Assembly (NCBI GenBank): GCA_005885115.1
Contig: VAXX01000173.1
Coordinates: forward strand, 1,990 to 10,674
Direction of reading: 5' to 3'
Source of the DNA: Actinomycetota bacterium
Lineage (GTDB): Bacteria > Actinomycetota > Actinomycetes > Mycobacteriales > Micromonosporaceae
Length of the DNA: 8,685 bases
Notes under the pieces: generated by a model
Database searches by the model: none
Seen by the model: only the letters and a program-made list of their open reading frames with translations
What the model was told of the DNA's origin: nothing
In this document: in pieces, positions 1 through 7,073 of the stretch
How the letters are laid out: every line of letters begins with the position of its first letter
Numbering within the stretch: position 1 is the first letter of the stretch
Translations under genes and position numbers: made by a program

Positions 1-84
1 CTGATCCTCGCGCTCAGCGTGGCCGCCAATGTCGCGCTGCGAACCCTCGCGCGGACCCCGGTCCCGGTACCGTTTCCGACATGA
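1..84 (+). CDS. C-terminal end of a probable membrane protein (partial)
   Basis: The frame that starts at base 1 is open and ends at TGA 82-84, giving a 27-residue tail. Its first part (LILALSVAANVALRTLA) looks like the end of a transmembrane helix, followed by a short Pro-rich tail (TPVPVPFPT). The stop overlaps the ATG of the lactonase gene as ATGA, which is typical of translationally coupled actinobacterial genes and supports this frame being real. The family cannot be identified from so little; a multi-pass transporter or permease is a guess only. Confidence 0.6.
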   Translation: MILALSVAANVALRTLARTPVPVPFPT

Positions 85-1079
85 GCATTGTCTACGTCGG
101 CTCGTACGGCTCAGGGATCTCGACCTTCGCGCGGGACGGGGCGCGGCTGACCCTGCTCGACCGGGTGGATACGCCGAACCCGTCCTGGCTCACGCTCTCC
201 CCCGACGGCCGGACGCTGTACACCGTCGACGAGCTGGACTCGCCGTCCGTGGCGGCGTTCGAGGTCACCGGGTCCGGGCTGAAGCTGCTGAGCCGGGCGC
301 CGACCGGCGGCGAGGCACCGTGCCACCTGCTGCTGCACCCGGCCGGGTACCTGCTGGCCGCCAACTACGGCAGCGGCAGCGTGTCGGTGCACGTACTCGG
401 GGACGACGGGGTGGTGGGGCCACCGGTGGATCTGGTGCGGCACACCGGTTCCGGGGCGGACCCCGACCGGCAGGCCGGGCCACACGCCCACGAGGTACGG
501 CTGGCCGGGGACCTGGTCGTGGTGGTGGACCTGGGACTGGACCGGCTGATCGGGTACCGGCTGGACCCGGCGACCGGGGCGCTGACGGTGGCGGCGGACC
601 CGTTCGCGCGTACCCATCCGGGCGCCGGACCCCCGCACGCGGTGGCCCATCCGAACGGCCGCTGGTACGTCGCCGACGAGCTGGACTCCACGATCTCGGT
701 CTTCGACCCGGACGTCAGCACCGGCGTCCTCCACCAGGTCGCCGCGCTCCCCGCCTCGTCGTCCACAGTGGACGGTGGGAACTATCCGGCCGGGATCGCG
801 TTGTCCCGGGACGCCACCCGGGTGTACGTGTCCAACCGTGGCCGGGACACGATCGCGACCTTCGACGTCGATGCGCAGGGCGACCTCACGCTGATCGACG
901 AGGTGTCCTGCGGCGGCTCGTGGCCCCGGCACTTCGCGATCGTCGAGGACCTCATGCTGGTGGCCAACCAGAAGTCGGACTCGGTGGTGTCGTTCGCGCT
1001 CGACCCGGCGACCGGGCTGCCCCGCCCGACCGGAGACGTCGTGACGCTGAGCACGCCAACGTGCGTACTGCCGGCGTGA
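81..1079 (+). CDS. Lactonase family protein (YbhE/6-phosphogluconolactonase-like beta-propeller)
   Basis: A 332-residue protein of the seven-bladed propeller lactonase family (Lactonase/YbhE type). Blade repeats are visible as S-P-D-G-R near residue 40, HPAGYLLAANYGSGSVSV (86-103), HPNGRWYVADELDSTISVF (190-208), SRDATRVYVSNRGRDTIATF (242-261) and MLVANQKSDSVVSF (292-305). PHAHEV (134-139) and NYPAGI (234-239) are family signatures around the central site. Characterised relatives hydrolyse 6-phosphogluconolactone in the oxidative pentose phosphate pathway; others act on different lactones or are uncharacterised, so the substrate is open. No signal peptide is seen, so it is probably cytoplasmic. 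The ATG overlaps the upstream stop (ATGA) and no good Shine-Dalgarno is seen, so translation is probably coupled to the upstream membrane protein gene. The length is near the family norm. It converges on the carbonic anhydrase gene with only 2 bp between stops. Confidence 0.9.
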   Translation: MSIVYVGSYGSGISTFARDGARLTLLDRVDTPNPSWLTLSPDGRTLYTVDELDSPSVAAFEVTGSGLKLLSRAPTGGEAPCHLLLHPAGYLLAANYGSGSVSVHVLGDDGVVGPPVDLVRHTGSGADPDRQAGPHAHEVRLAGDLVVVVDLGLDRLIGYRLDPATGALTVAADPFARTHPGAGPPHAVAHPNGRWYVADELDSTISVFDPDVSTGVLHQVAALPASSSTVDGGNYPAGIALSRDATRVYVSNRGRDTIATFDVDAQGDLTLIDEVSCGGSWPRHFAIVEDLMLVANQKSDSVVSFALDPATGLPRPTGDVVTLSTPTCVLPA

Positions 1080-1081
1080 GG

Positions 1082-1690
1082 TCAGACCCCGTGGCCGACG
1101 ATCCGGCGCACGCTGCCCTCGGCCAGCCGGTACGACAGGCCGACCACGCCACACCGGCCGTCGGCGACCCGCTCGGCGATGACCGCTGAACGGGTGGCCA
1201 GCAGCTCGACCGTGTACCGGATGTGCTCGGTCACGGCCGCCTCCGGGTCGGCGACCGCCCGGTCCCGGGCCGCGAGGACGCTCAGCATGACCCGCTCGAC
1301 CACGTCGCGGATGTACCCGCTGGGGGTGGTCCCCTCCTGCAACGCGTCCAGGGCGGCGGCGATGGCGCCGCACGAGTCGTGCCCGAGGACGGCGACCAGC
1401 GGCGTATCGAGGGTGGCGACGGCGTACTCGATGCTGCCCAGCACCTCGGGCCCGACCACGTGCCCGGCCGTGCGTACCACGAACAGGTCGCCCAGGCCCC
1501 GGTCGAAGATGAGCTCGGCGGCGAGCCGGGAGTCGGCGCAGCCGAACAGCACGGCGAACGGCCGCTGCGCGGGCGCGACGGCGGTCCGCCGGTCGGCATC
1601 CTGGTTGGGATGCAGCCGCTGCCCGCTGATGAACCGCTCGTTGCCTTCCAGCAACAGCCGCAGCGCCCCCGCCGGCTCGATCTCGCTCAT
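1082..1690 (-). CDS. Beta-class carbonic anhydrase
   Basis: A 202-residue beta-carbonic anhydrase, a zinc enzyme that interconverts CO2 and bicarbonate. The zinc site is complete: Cys51 and Asp53 in CADSR (with Arg55 forming the usual Asp-Arg dyad) and His104 and Cys107 in GHDSCGA. The N-terminal NERF motif (17-20) and DLFVVRTAGHVV (68-79) are also typical of the family. There is no signal peptide or membrane segment, so it is cytoplasmic. ATG 1690 is preceded by AGGGGGG five bases upstream, a reasonable ribosome site. The gene begins 26 bp after the stop of the helicase-nuclease gene on the same strand with no visible terminator between, so co-transcription is likely. A functional link between the two is not evident. 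The family call is firm; the physiological role (bicarbonate supply or pH) is inferred from the family. Confidence 0.93.
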   Translation of the reverse strand: MSEIEPAGALRLLLEGNERFISGQRLHPNQDADRRTAVAPAQRPFAVLFGCADSRLAAELIFDRGLGDLFVVRTAGHVVGPEVLGSIEYAVATLDTPLVAVLGHDSCGAIAAALDALQEGTTPSGYIRDVVERVMLSVLAARDRAVADPEAAVTEHIRYTVELLATRSAVIAERVADGRCGVVGLSYRLAEGSVRRIVGHGV

Positions 1691-1716
1691 GCCCGCCCCC
1701 CTGTCGGTTCAGGCGA

Positions 1717-4700
1717 TTATCCCCGACCTGGGTCTACGTCGGTCAAGACGCTGGCGCGCAACCTGACGAAGGTGGCGTTGCCCACCCGCTCCAGCACCGC
1801 CTGCCGGCGCAGGTCCGCGGTGAACGCCTCGGCGCCGTGGTACCGGTCGCCGTCGCACTCGATCGCCAGGCGCCGGCCGTCCGGGGCCGGTACCACGAAG
1901 TCGATCCGGTACCCGCCGATCCGGAACTGCGGCACCGGTTGCAGCCCACGGTCCCGCAGCCGGAGCAGGACGGCCCGCTCGAAGTCGTTGGTACACAACG
2001 TTTCCGGCTCGACCGGTGCGGCGTCGCCGCCGCGCGGCCGGGTACAGTACGCCAGCAGCAGGGCCCGGGCGTCGTCGGCGGTCAGCTCCCCGAGCTGTAC
2101 CGAGTGGAACAGCCACAACTGGTCCCGGGCGCGGGAGGCGGCCACGTTGATCCGGCGGTGGAAGTCGCGCTTGCTGAACGCCCCGATCGGCGCCCCCGGT
2201 GCCACCACCATCGAGATGAGCACCACGTCGCGCTCGTCCCCTTGGAACGTATAGGGATCGCCGACCCGCAACTGTCGGCGCTCCAGCTCCTCCGGGCCGA
2301 TCTCCTCGCGCAGCCGGTGATGCAGGTACGCCGCCTGCCCGCTGGTGGACAGCAGGCTCACCACGCCCAGCGTCTTCCCGTCGTACGCGGGATCGGCGAC
2401 CATCACCGCGACCCGGCTCACCAGCGCCTCGGCCTCCGGTACGTTGACCTCGCCGAAGTCGCTGGTCCGTTCGCGCAGCCCGCCCGGTACGAAGACGGCG
2501 TGCACCGGGGTACCGATGCCGGTCGGCAGGTCGGCCCGCAACGGCTGGATCTTCCGGTCGTAGTAGTGCTCGCTGGAGAACGAGATGATCGCCGGTACGC
2601 ACCGGAAGTGCTCGGTCAGCAGGATGCGCTCCGGCGAGCGGCGCACGGCGTGGTCGTACAGCGAGCTTTCGGTGTCGAAGTGCTCCCCGGACGGTACGTC
2701 GGCCAGGTGTGCCCCGATCAACGCCTGTACCCGCTCGGTCGGCACCCCGACGATCTGCGGCCCGATCTGCTGGTCGTCGCCGACCACGACGGCCCGCTTC
2801 GCCAGTGACAGGACCGGCAGCGCGAAGATGTCGGCCTGCGAGGCCTCGTCCACGATGACGACGTCGAACGCCGCTTCCCCGCCCCGGAACTGTTCGAGGG
2901 CCCGGTCGATGGACATCACCCACACCGGTACGGCGTCGACCGCTTCGGCCATCGCCCGCTGGGCGACGGCCTGCCAGTGCGCGGCGCTCTTGCCGGTCCC
3001 CTTGCCGATTTTCCGTAGCGCCGCCGTCCAGTCGGCGAGTGCCGCCTTCTTCCGGTCGTCCAACGTACGCGCGACCGACAGCCACGCCGAGGTGACCACG
3101 AGATCCCGGGTCAGTTGCTGGATCCGGTCGCGGCAACGCTCCACCCGCCGGCCCAATCCGGCGGTGTCGACCGCGCCGACGGTTTCGTCGAACCAGGTCT
3201 GCGCCTGCCGCCAGCGCCACGCGCGCAGTGCGGTCTCGCCGCTGTCCGGAAGCGCTTCACCGCTCTCGATCTCGACCGTCCACTGTGGAGCGACGAGGCG
3301 CAGCCGGGCGGACAGTTCGGCGAACCGCAGGGCATCCGGCCGGATCGTCCACAGTCGACGGATCTCCGCGAGCGCGTCGTCCCAGTCAACCATGTCCTCC
3401 GCGTGCCAGGCGGCGGCCAGCTCGCCCAACGTCGGCGAAGAAGCCGCGACCTGGTCCACCCAGCCGGACAGCGCCTCGCGCTCGGCGCTCAACCGGTCAG
3501 CGGTCAGCACGTTGCCGCACGCCTCGACGGCACCGGCGAGCTCGGCGAGGGTACGGGCGTCGATATTGCGCTCGCACCGTGGGTACAGCGCGACGACCTG
3601 GTGGTACAGCGCCGGCCAACGACGCCGTTCCCAGTCCAGCGCGTCGAGTGCGGTGTTGAGCAACGGTCCGGCCCACACCTCCGGCTCCGCTCCCGGCGGG
3701 AGCGGGAAGCCCAGGCGCGTCGACCATTCCGCCCACCGCGCACCGAGCTGCCCGCGCAACTGCTGGCGCTCGACCGAGGCGATCACCAGACCGACATCAG
3801 CGAGGGTACGCACGGGTTCGCCGTCCACCGCACACTGCTCCATCAGCCGGTGCAGATCGCCCTGGGTGAGCCGGCCGACCTTCTTCCCTTCGGCGAGGCG
3901 GCCCCGGATCTCACCGAGCTGACCGAGCAACTGGCGGGGCTGGGCGAGCACATCGTCGGGTACCTCGACGGTCCGCCCGGCCAGGAAGGCGGTACGCCGG
4001 CCCAGCTCGGTCAGCGTCTGCTGGCACGCCAGCACATGCGCGTCCCAGACCGTCTGCCAGCTCGGGTCGCGTACGAGGTGACCGAGCCGGTCGGTCCAGC
4101 TACCTTCGCGCCGGGTCAACTCGTCGGCCTCGGCGCGCAGCGTACGGGCCAGCTCGTCGAGCTGGGTCTGGTTGAGCCGGCGTACCCCGTCGACCGCGAT
4201 CCCCCGGTCGAACAGGACATCGACCACCTTGAGCGCGTCGTTGAGCGCGGTCCTCCGCGCGGCCAACTGTTCCCCGGTGGGCAGTTGACCGTCGACCGGC
4301 AACGGGCCCAACGCGGCCGCCCGGTCCTCGGGTGGGACGTCCCGGGCGATGTCCGCGAGGACGGCGAACTCGGCCGGCTCCAACGGAGCTGGAACGTCGA
4401 CCGGGATCGGGTCCGGGACGAGGTTGAGCGTGGGAGCGTACCGGCGCAGCCAGGTGCCGACCTCGCTGGCCGTCGCCGTACCCGCCTCCAGGTCGAAGGT
4501 CGCGGCCTCGCGCGCCGCCGCCTCGCGCAACCGGTCCTGCGCGTCGGCCAGCTCCGCCTCGGCCCGCTCGATCTCCTCGGTGAGCCGCTGCACCCAGCGC
4601 GCCTCGGCGGCCTGGTCCAACGTGGCCGCCCGGTCGGACAGCTCGCGCGCGGCGATCTGCAGCTGTACCAACTGATCCGCCGACCGGCCGAGCAGTGCCA

Positions 4701-5970
4701 GGCACAGCGGCTGGATCTCCTCGGGCAGCCCGTCGCGGAGCACCCGCAGCGGGTCCTCCTTCTGGGCCAGCACCAGTACCCGCTTCCCGTGTGCCATCAG
4801 GTGGCAGATCAGGTTGCGGATGGTGTGCGTCTTGCCGGTGCCCGGCGGCCCCTGTACGGACACGTTGCGGTGTACGGCCAACCGGCGCGCGATCGACTCC
4901 TGCGCGTCGTTCGTCGGCATCGGCATGAGCAGCCGGCTGCCGGCCACGGTCCAGTCCTCGGCGGCGTCGCCGGGCATCACCAGCCGGCTCGGTTCGTGCG
5001 CGAGGATGCTCGCCAGGGCGCCGACCTCACCGTCCACTGTAGACAGCCGGTCGCGCATGTCGGTCAGGAACCGGCGGACCATCCGCTGGCGGGGCCGGAC
5101 GAACAGCACTCCGGTATCCACCACGTGCGCCCCGGCGACGGGCGGCGCGCCCACCTCGCGCAGCACCGGATCCAGCCCGAGCCGGCGCAGTGCCCGCTCG
5201 GCGAACTCGCGCCGTTCGGCCGCGTCCCACGGGTCGACCTCGACCTGTCCGCTGGCGTTGCCCAGTTCCAGCAGGTCGCCGACCCGCCGGTTGTCCAGGT
5301 CGGTGAACGCGTCGGTCTGCAACCGGGGCGGGCCCTGGGGCAGCACACTCACCACGGTGGCTTCGGCGTCGTACTCCACCGCGACCGGAGTCGCGATCAG
5401 CGGGTACGTGACCCGTTCGCCGTCCAGCTTCGCGGTGAGGATCGCGTGGCCCCACACGAGTTCCAGCCGGGACACGTCGACGTCGAGCCGGTACCGCAGA
5501 TCGTAGAGCTTGTCGTGCAGGCGCCGGGTGGCCTCCGCCGCCGCGGCCGCGGCGGCCCAGGGCCGCCACACCGCGTCGAGCCACGCCTCGAACTCCTTCG
5601 CCCGCTCCGGCTCGACCGCGCCGTCGGTCCGGTCGTCCCGCAACCGTGGAGTGTCCACATAGGACAGATCCCAGACCAGATCGGGGACGAAAGCCGGCGG
5701 TATCACCGGATTGGCCGGCGGCGTCGGTCGCCCGACCCGCAGCCACGGCGCGGTCGGATCGGCGGGGCCGACGCGCAGCGCCGGATGCGTCGGCAGATCG
5801 GCCTGCCAGAAGGCGTCCGTAGCGGGTACCGTGCGGGCCGGTTTCTCCAGCAGCGCGCGGACCGCGAGCAGGTACTCCACGAGTGAGGTCGCGCGTTCGC
5901 GCACGACCTCAGGACTGTCCGGCCCAGTCTCCATCACTCGACGGTAGCGGGCTCCTGCCAACTCGGCCAC
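1717..5970 (-). CDS. SF1 (COG1112-type) helicase fused to a C-terminal Vsr/DUF559/MTES_1575-like nuclease
   Basis: Up to 1417 residues, numbered here from GTG 5970. ATG 5934 (residue 13) is an equally good start; neither has a well-placed Shine-Dalgarno. Residues 1-345 form an N-terminal region with a WGHAIL beta-rich segment (173-178) seen in large actinobacterial AAA-helicase proteins. A Q-motif-like PTNDAQ (352-357) precedes Walker A GPPGTGKT (374-381). Coiled-coil helices (about 430-490) open a roughly 660-residue insert. Motif II is VIVDEASQ (Asp1041, Glu1042), motif III GDDQQ (1064-1068), then HFR (1121-1123), TFQGDERD (1241-1248) and NVAASRAR (1275-1282). The last 90 residues carry a PD-(D/E)xK-type fold: Glu1331, RIDF (Asp1357) and IECDGDRYH (Glu1371, Asp1373). 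It should translocate on and cut nucleic acid in the cytoplasm. This helicase-nuclease plan resembles proposed antiphage proteins (Mokosh II, Hhe-type), but defence is inferred. I did not see a clear HEPN motif. All helicase and nuclease residues appear intact. Confidence 0.88.
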   Translation of the reverse strand: MAELAGARYRRVMETGPDSPEVVRERATSLVEYLLAVRALLEKPARTVPATDAFWQADLPTHPALRVGPADPTAPWLRVGRPTPPANPVIPPAFVPDLVWDLSYVDTPRLRDDRTDGAVEPERAKEFEAWLDAVWRPWAAAAAAAEATRRLHDKLYDLRYRLDVDVSRLELVWGHAILTAKLDGERVTYPLIATPVAVEYDAEATVVSVLPQGPPRLQTDAFTDLDNRRVGDLLELGNASGQVEVDPWDAAERREFAERALRRLGLDPVLREVGAPPVAGAHVVDTGVLFVRPRQRMVRRFLTDMRDRLSTVDGEVGALASILAHEPSRLVMPGDAAEDWTVAGSRLLMPMPTNDAQESIARRLAVHRNVSVQGPPGTGKTHTIRNLICHLMAHGKRVLVLAQKEDPLRVLRDGLPEEIQPLCLALLGRSADQLVQLQIAARELSDRAATLDQAAEARWVQRLTEEIERAEAELADAQDRLREAAAREAATFDLEAGTATASEVGTWLRRYAPTLNLVPDPIPVDVPAPLEPAEFAVLADIARDVPPEDRAAALGPLPVDGQLPTGEQLAARRTALNDALKVVDVLFDRGIAVDGVRRLNQTQLDELARTLRAEADELTRREGSWTDRLGHLVRDPSWQTVWDAHVLACQQTLTELGRRTAFLAGRTVEVPDDVLAQPRQLLGQLGEIRGRLAEGKKVGRLTQGDLHRLMEQCAVDGEPVRTLADVGLVIASVERQQLRGQLGARWAEWSTRLGFPLPPGAEPEVWAGPLLNTALDALDWERRRWPALYHQVVALYPRCERNIDARTLAELAGAVEACGNVLTADRLSAEREALSGWVDQVAASSPTLGELAAAWHAEDMVDWDDALAEIRRLWTIRPDALRFAELSARLRLVAPQWTVEIESGEALPDSGETALRAWRWRQAQTWFDETVGAVDTAGLGRRVERCRDRIQQLTRDLVVTSAWLSVARTLDDRKKAALADWTAALRKIGKGTGKSAAHWQAVAQRAMAEAVDAVPVWVMSIDRALEQFRGGEAAFDVVIVDEASQADIFALPVLSLAKRAVVVGDDQQIGPQIVGVPTERVQALIGAHLADVPSGEHFDTESSLYDHAVRRSPERILLTEHFRCVPAIISFSSEHYYDRKIQPLRADLPTGIGTPVHAVFVPGGLRERTSDFGEVNVPEAEALVSRVAVMVADPAYDGKTLGVVSLLSTSGQAAYLHHRLREEIGPEELERRQLRVGDPYTFQGDERDVVLISMVVAPGAPIGAFSKRDFHRRINVAASRARDQLWLFHSVQLGELTADDARALLLAYCTRPRGGDAAPVEPETLCTNDFERAVLLRLRDRGLQPVPQFRIGGYRIDFVVPAPDGRRLAIECDGDRYHGAEAFTADLRRQAVLERVGNATFVRLRASVLTDVDPGRG

Positions 5971-5982
5971 GTTGCCACGTCG

Positions 5983-5999
5983 GCGGCCGGCCCGGCCGC
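5983..5999. promoter_or_regulatory. Perfect 17-bp palindrome, candidate operator of the helicase gene
   Basis: GCGGCCGG and CCGGCCGC are exact inverted 8-bp arms around a single central C. The repeat lies in the divergent region between the helicase and DUF72 genes. It abuts the candidate -10 box of the helicase promoter (6000-6005) and covers the predicted transcription start near 5993, which is a classic repressor position. Because only half would be transcribed from that start, a DNA operator is more likely than an RNA hairpin. The local composition is very GC-rich, so chance formation is not negligible. Confidence 0.4.
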
Positions 6000-6028
6000 G
6001 TTATACCCAGCACGGATCGGGTATTCAC
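6000..6028 (-). promoter_or_regulatory. Candidate promoter of the helicase-nuclease gene
   Basis: Read on the minus strand there is TATAAC at 6005-6000, five of six matches to TATAAT, in a region otherwise poor in A and T. A weak -35 candidate, GTGAAT (6028-6023), lies 17 bp upstream and matches three of six. The predicted start near 5993 would give a leader of about 20 nt to GTG 5970 or about 60 nt to ATG 5934. The same A/T-rich patch must also serve the divergent DUF72 gene. Confidence 0.45.
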
Positions 6029-6033
6029 TCGAC
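6022..6033 (+). promoter_or_regulatory. Candidate -10 of a leaderless DUF72 transcript
   Basis: TATTCA (6022-6027) sits six bases before the GTG start at 6034, and no Shine-Dalgarno is present upstream of that GTG. This arrangement is common for leaderless actinobacterial mRNAs, where the start codon is the first transcribed base. No convincing -35 box is seen. TATACC at 6002-6007 is an alternative -10 that would give a leader of about 20 nt. The site overlaps the -35 candidate of the divergent helicase promoter. Confidence 0.3.
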
Positions 6034-6780
6034 GTGATTCTCGTGGGTACGTCGGGTTGGCAGTACCGGGACTGGCGTGACCGGTTCTACCCGGCCGGTA
6101 CGCCGCAACGCCTATGGCTCGAACACTATGCGCGGAACTTCGCCACGGTCGAGGTGAACAACGCGTTCTACCGGCTGCCCGAGCGGGACACGTTCGTGAA
6201 GTGGCGCGAGCGTACGCCCGCCGACTTCTGTGTCGCCGTCAAGATGAGCCGGTACCTGACCCACATCAAGCGCCTGAACGAGCCGGCCGAACCGGTACAG
6301 CGCTTCCTGTCCCACGCACAGGGGCTGGGCGACAAGCTCGGCCCGGTACTCCTGCAACTTCCCCCATCGCTATCCATCGATCTGACCGCGCTCGATGAAA
6401 CGCTCGCCCTGTTCCCGCCGTCGCTGAAGGTCGCCGTCGAGCCGCGACACCCGAGTTGGTGGACCGACCAGGCGCGGGAACTGCTGGAGAAGCACGGTGC
6501 CGCGCTGTGCTGGGCCGACCGCAAGGGCCGGGCGGTGACCCCGTTATGGCGTACCACCGACTGGGGGTACCTGCGGATGCACGAGGGCCGGGCCCAGCCG
6601 CGCCCCCGCTACGGCGCGGCGGCCCTGCGCACCTGGGTCGAGCGCATCGCGGACTTCCCGACCGCGTACGTCTACTTCAACAACGACCCGGGCGGCGCGG
6701 CCATCGCCGACGCGACCGCCTTCGCCGCCCAGGCGCACCGGCGGGACCTGCCGGTATCGAGAACGCCGGAAAGCCTTTAG
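6034..6780 (+). CDS. DUF72 (YecE-like) domain protein
   Basis: A 248-residue protein spanning a full DUF72 domain, a TIM-barrel-like family without an established biochemical function. Family marks run the whole length: VGTSGWQYRDW (4-14), NFATVEVNNAFYRLP (35-49), FCVAVKMSRYLTH (65-77), LGPVLLQLPPS (102-112), VAVEPRHPSWW (133-143) and YVYFNNDPGG (212-221). Tyr and Asn in this last motif and Glu in the VEVNNAFY strand are usually conserved. No signal peptide or membrane helix is present. GTG 6034 is chosen because the first strand of the barrel (ILVGTSGW) begins immediately and nothing recognisable lies upstream in frame. The gene is divergent from the helicase with about 63 bp between starts. 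Its TAG stop (6778-6780) overlaps the TAA of the convergent DUF6582-like gene in the tetranucleotide TTAG. The family call is secure; the function is unknown. Confidence 0.9.
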   Translation: MILVGTSGWQYRDWRDRFYPAGTPQRLWLEHYARNFATVEVNNAFYRLPERDTFVKWRERTPADFCVAVKMSRYLTHIKRLNEPAEPVQRFLSHAQGLGDKLGPVLLQLPPSLSIDLTALDETLALFPPSLKVAVEPRHPSWWTDQARELLEKHGAALCWADRKGRAVTPLWRTTDWGYLRMHEGRAQPRPRYGAAALRTWVERIADFPTAYVYFNNDPGGAAIADATAFAAQAHRRDLPVSRTPESL

Positions 6781-7073
6781 TGGGCCGGGTTCTTGGTGTG
6801 CGGGCGCTTGCCCAGCTCCCGCCAGTTCTTCTCGGCGACGTCGATGCCGTAGTGCCGCGCCGCCGCCTGGATGTTGGCGAACGCCTGGTCCCGTTCGGCA
6901 TCGGAGACGCCCTGTACCTGGTCGAAGCGCGCCAACGCGTTCTGTACGTGCCGGGCGTCGGTCAGCGGTTCCTTGCGCTTGTCGGGAAACGCGTACGCGC
7001 TGTCCGGCAACTCCCTGCGCTCCTTGCTGGACAGCTCACCGTGCTCGTCGTGCGGCTTCCACGTGGTCGTCAT
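6777..7073 (-). CDS. Small hypothetical protein (DUF6582-like)
   Basis: A 98-residue soluble, highly charged protein. It contains AFPDKRKEPLTDARHVQNAL (28-47) followed by ARFDQVQGVSDAERDQAFAN (48-67) and AARHYGIDV (71-79). From memory this resembles the small DUF6582 family, whose members carry the same AFPD-R-EPL-D--HV--A--RFDQV pattern. No enzymatic motif, signal peptide or membrane helix is seen, and the function is unknown. The start ATG 7073 overlaps the TGA of the upstream DUF3817 gene (ATGA), so translation is probably coupled. CGGAGGT directly abuts the ATG, too close for a normal Shine-Dalgarno, which also points to coupling rather than independent initiation. The 3' end overlaps the convergent DUF72 stop. 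Confidence 0.8.
   Translation of the reverse strand: MTTTWKPHDEHGELSSKERRELPDSAYAFPDKRKEPLTDARHVQNALARFDQVQGVSDAERDQAFANIQAAARHYGIDVAEKNWRELGKRPHTKNPAH

Noticed and set aside
29..1189. A 386-codon plus-strand frame over the lactonase gene
   Set aside because: The Arg/Gly/Pro-rich product has no family likeness, whereas the overlapping frame encodes a complete lactonase propeller.
1709..3220. A 503-codon minus-strand frame over the helicase 3' half
   Set aside because: It is a shifted frame of the helicase gene. The helicase motifs and nuclease domain are continuous in the other frame, so there is no sign of a frameshift.
3115..5886. A 923-codon open frame on the plus strand opposite the helicase
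   Set aside because: It lies wholly antisense to a gene with clear helicase motifs. Its translation is rich in Arg, Gln, Gly, Pro and Val without domains, as expected for the mirror frame of high-GC coding DNA.
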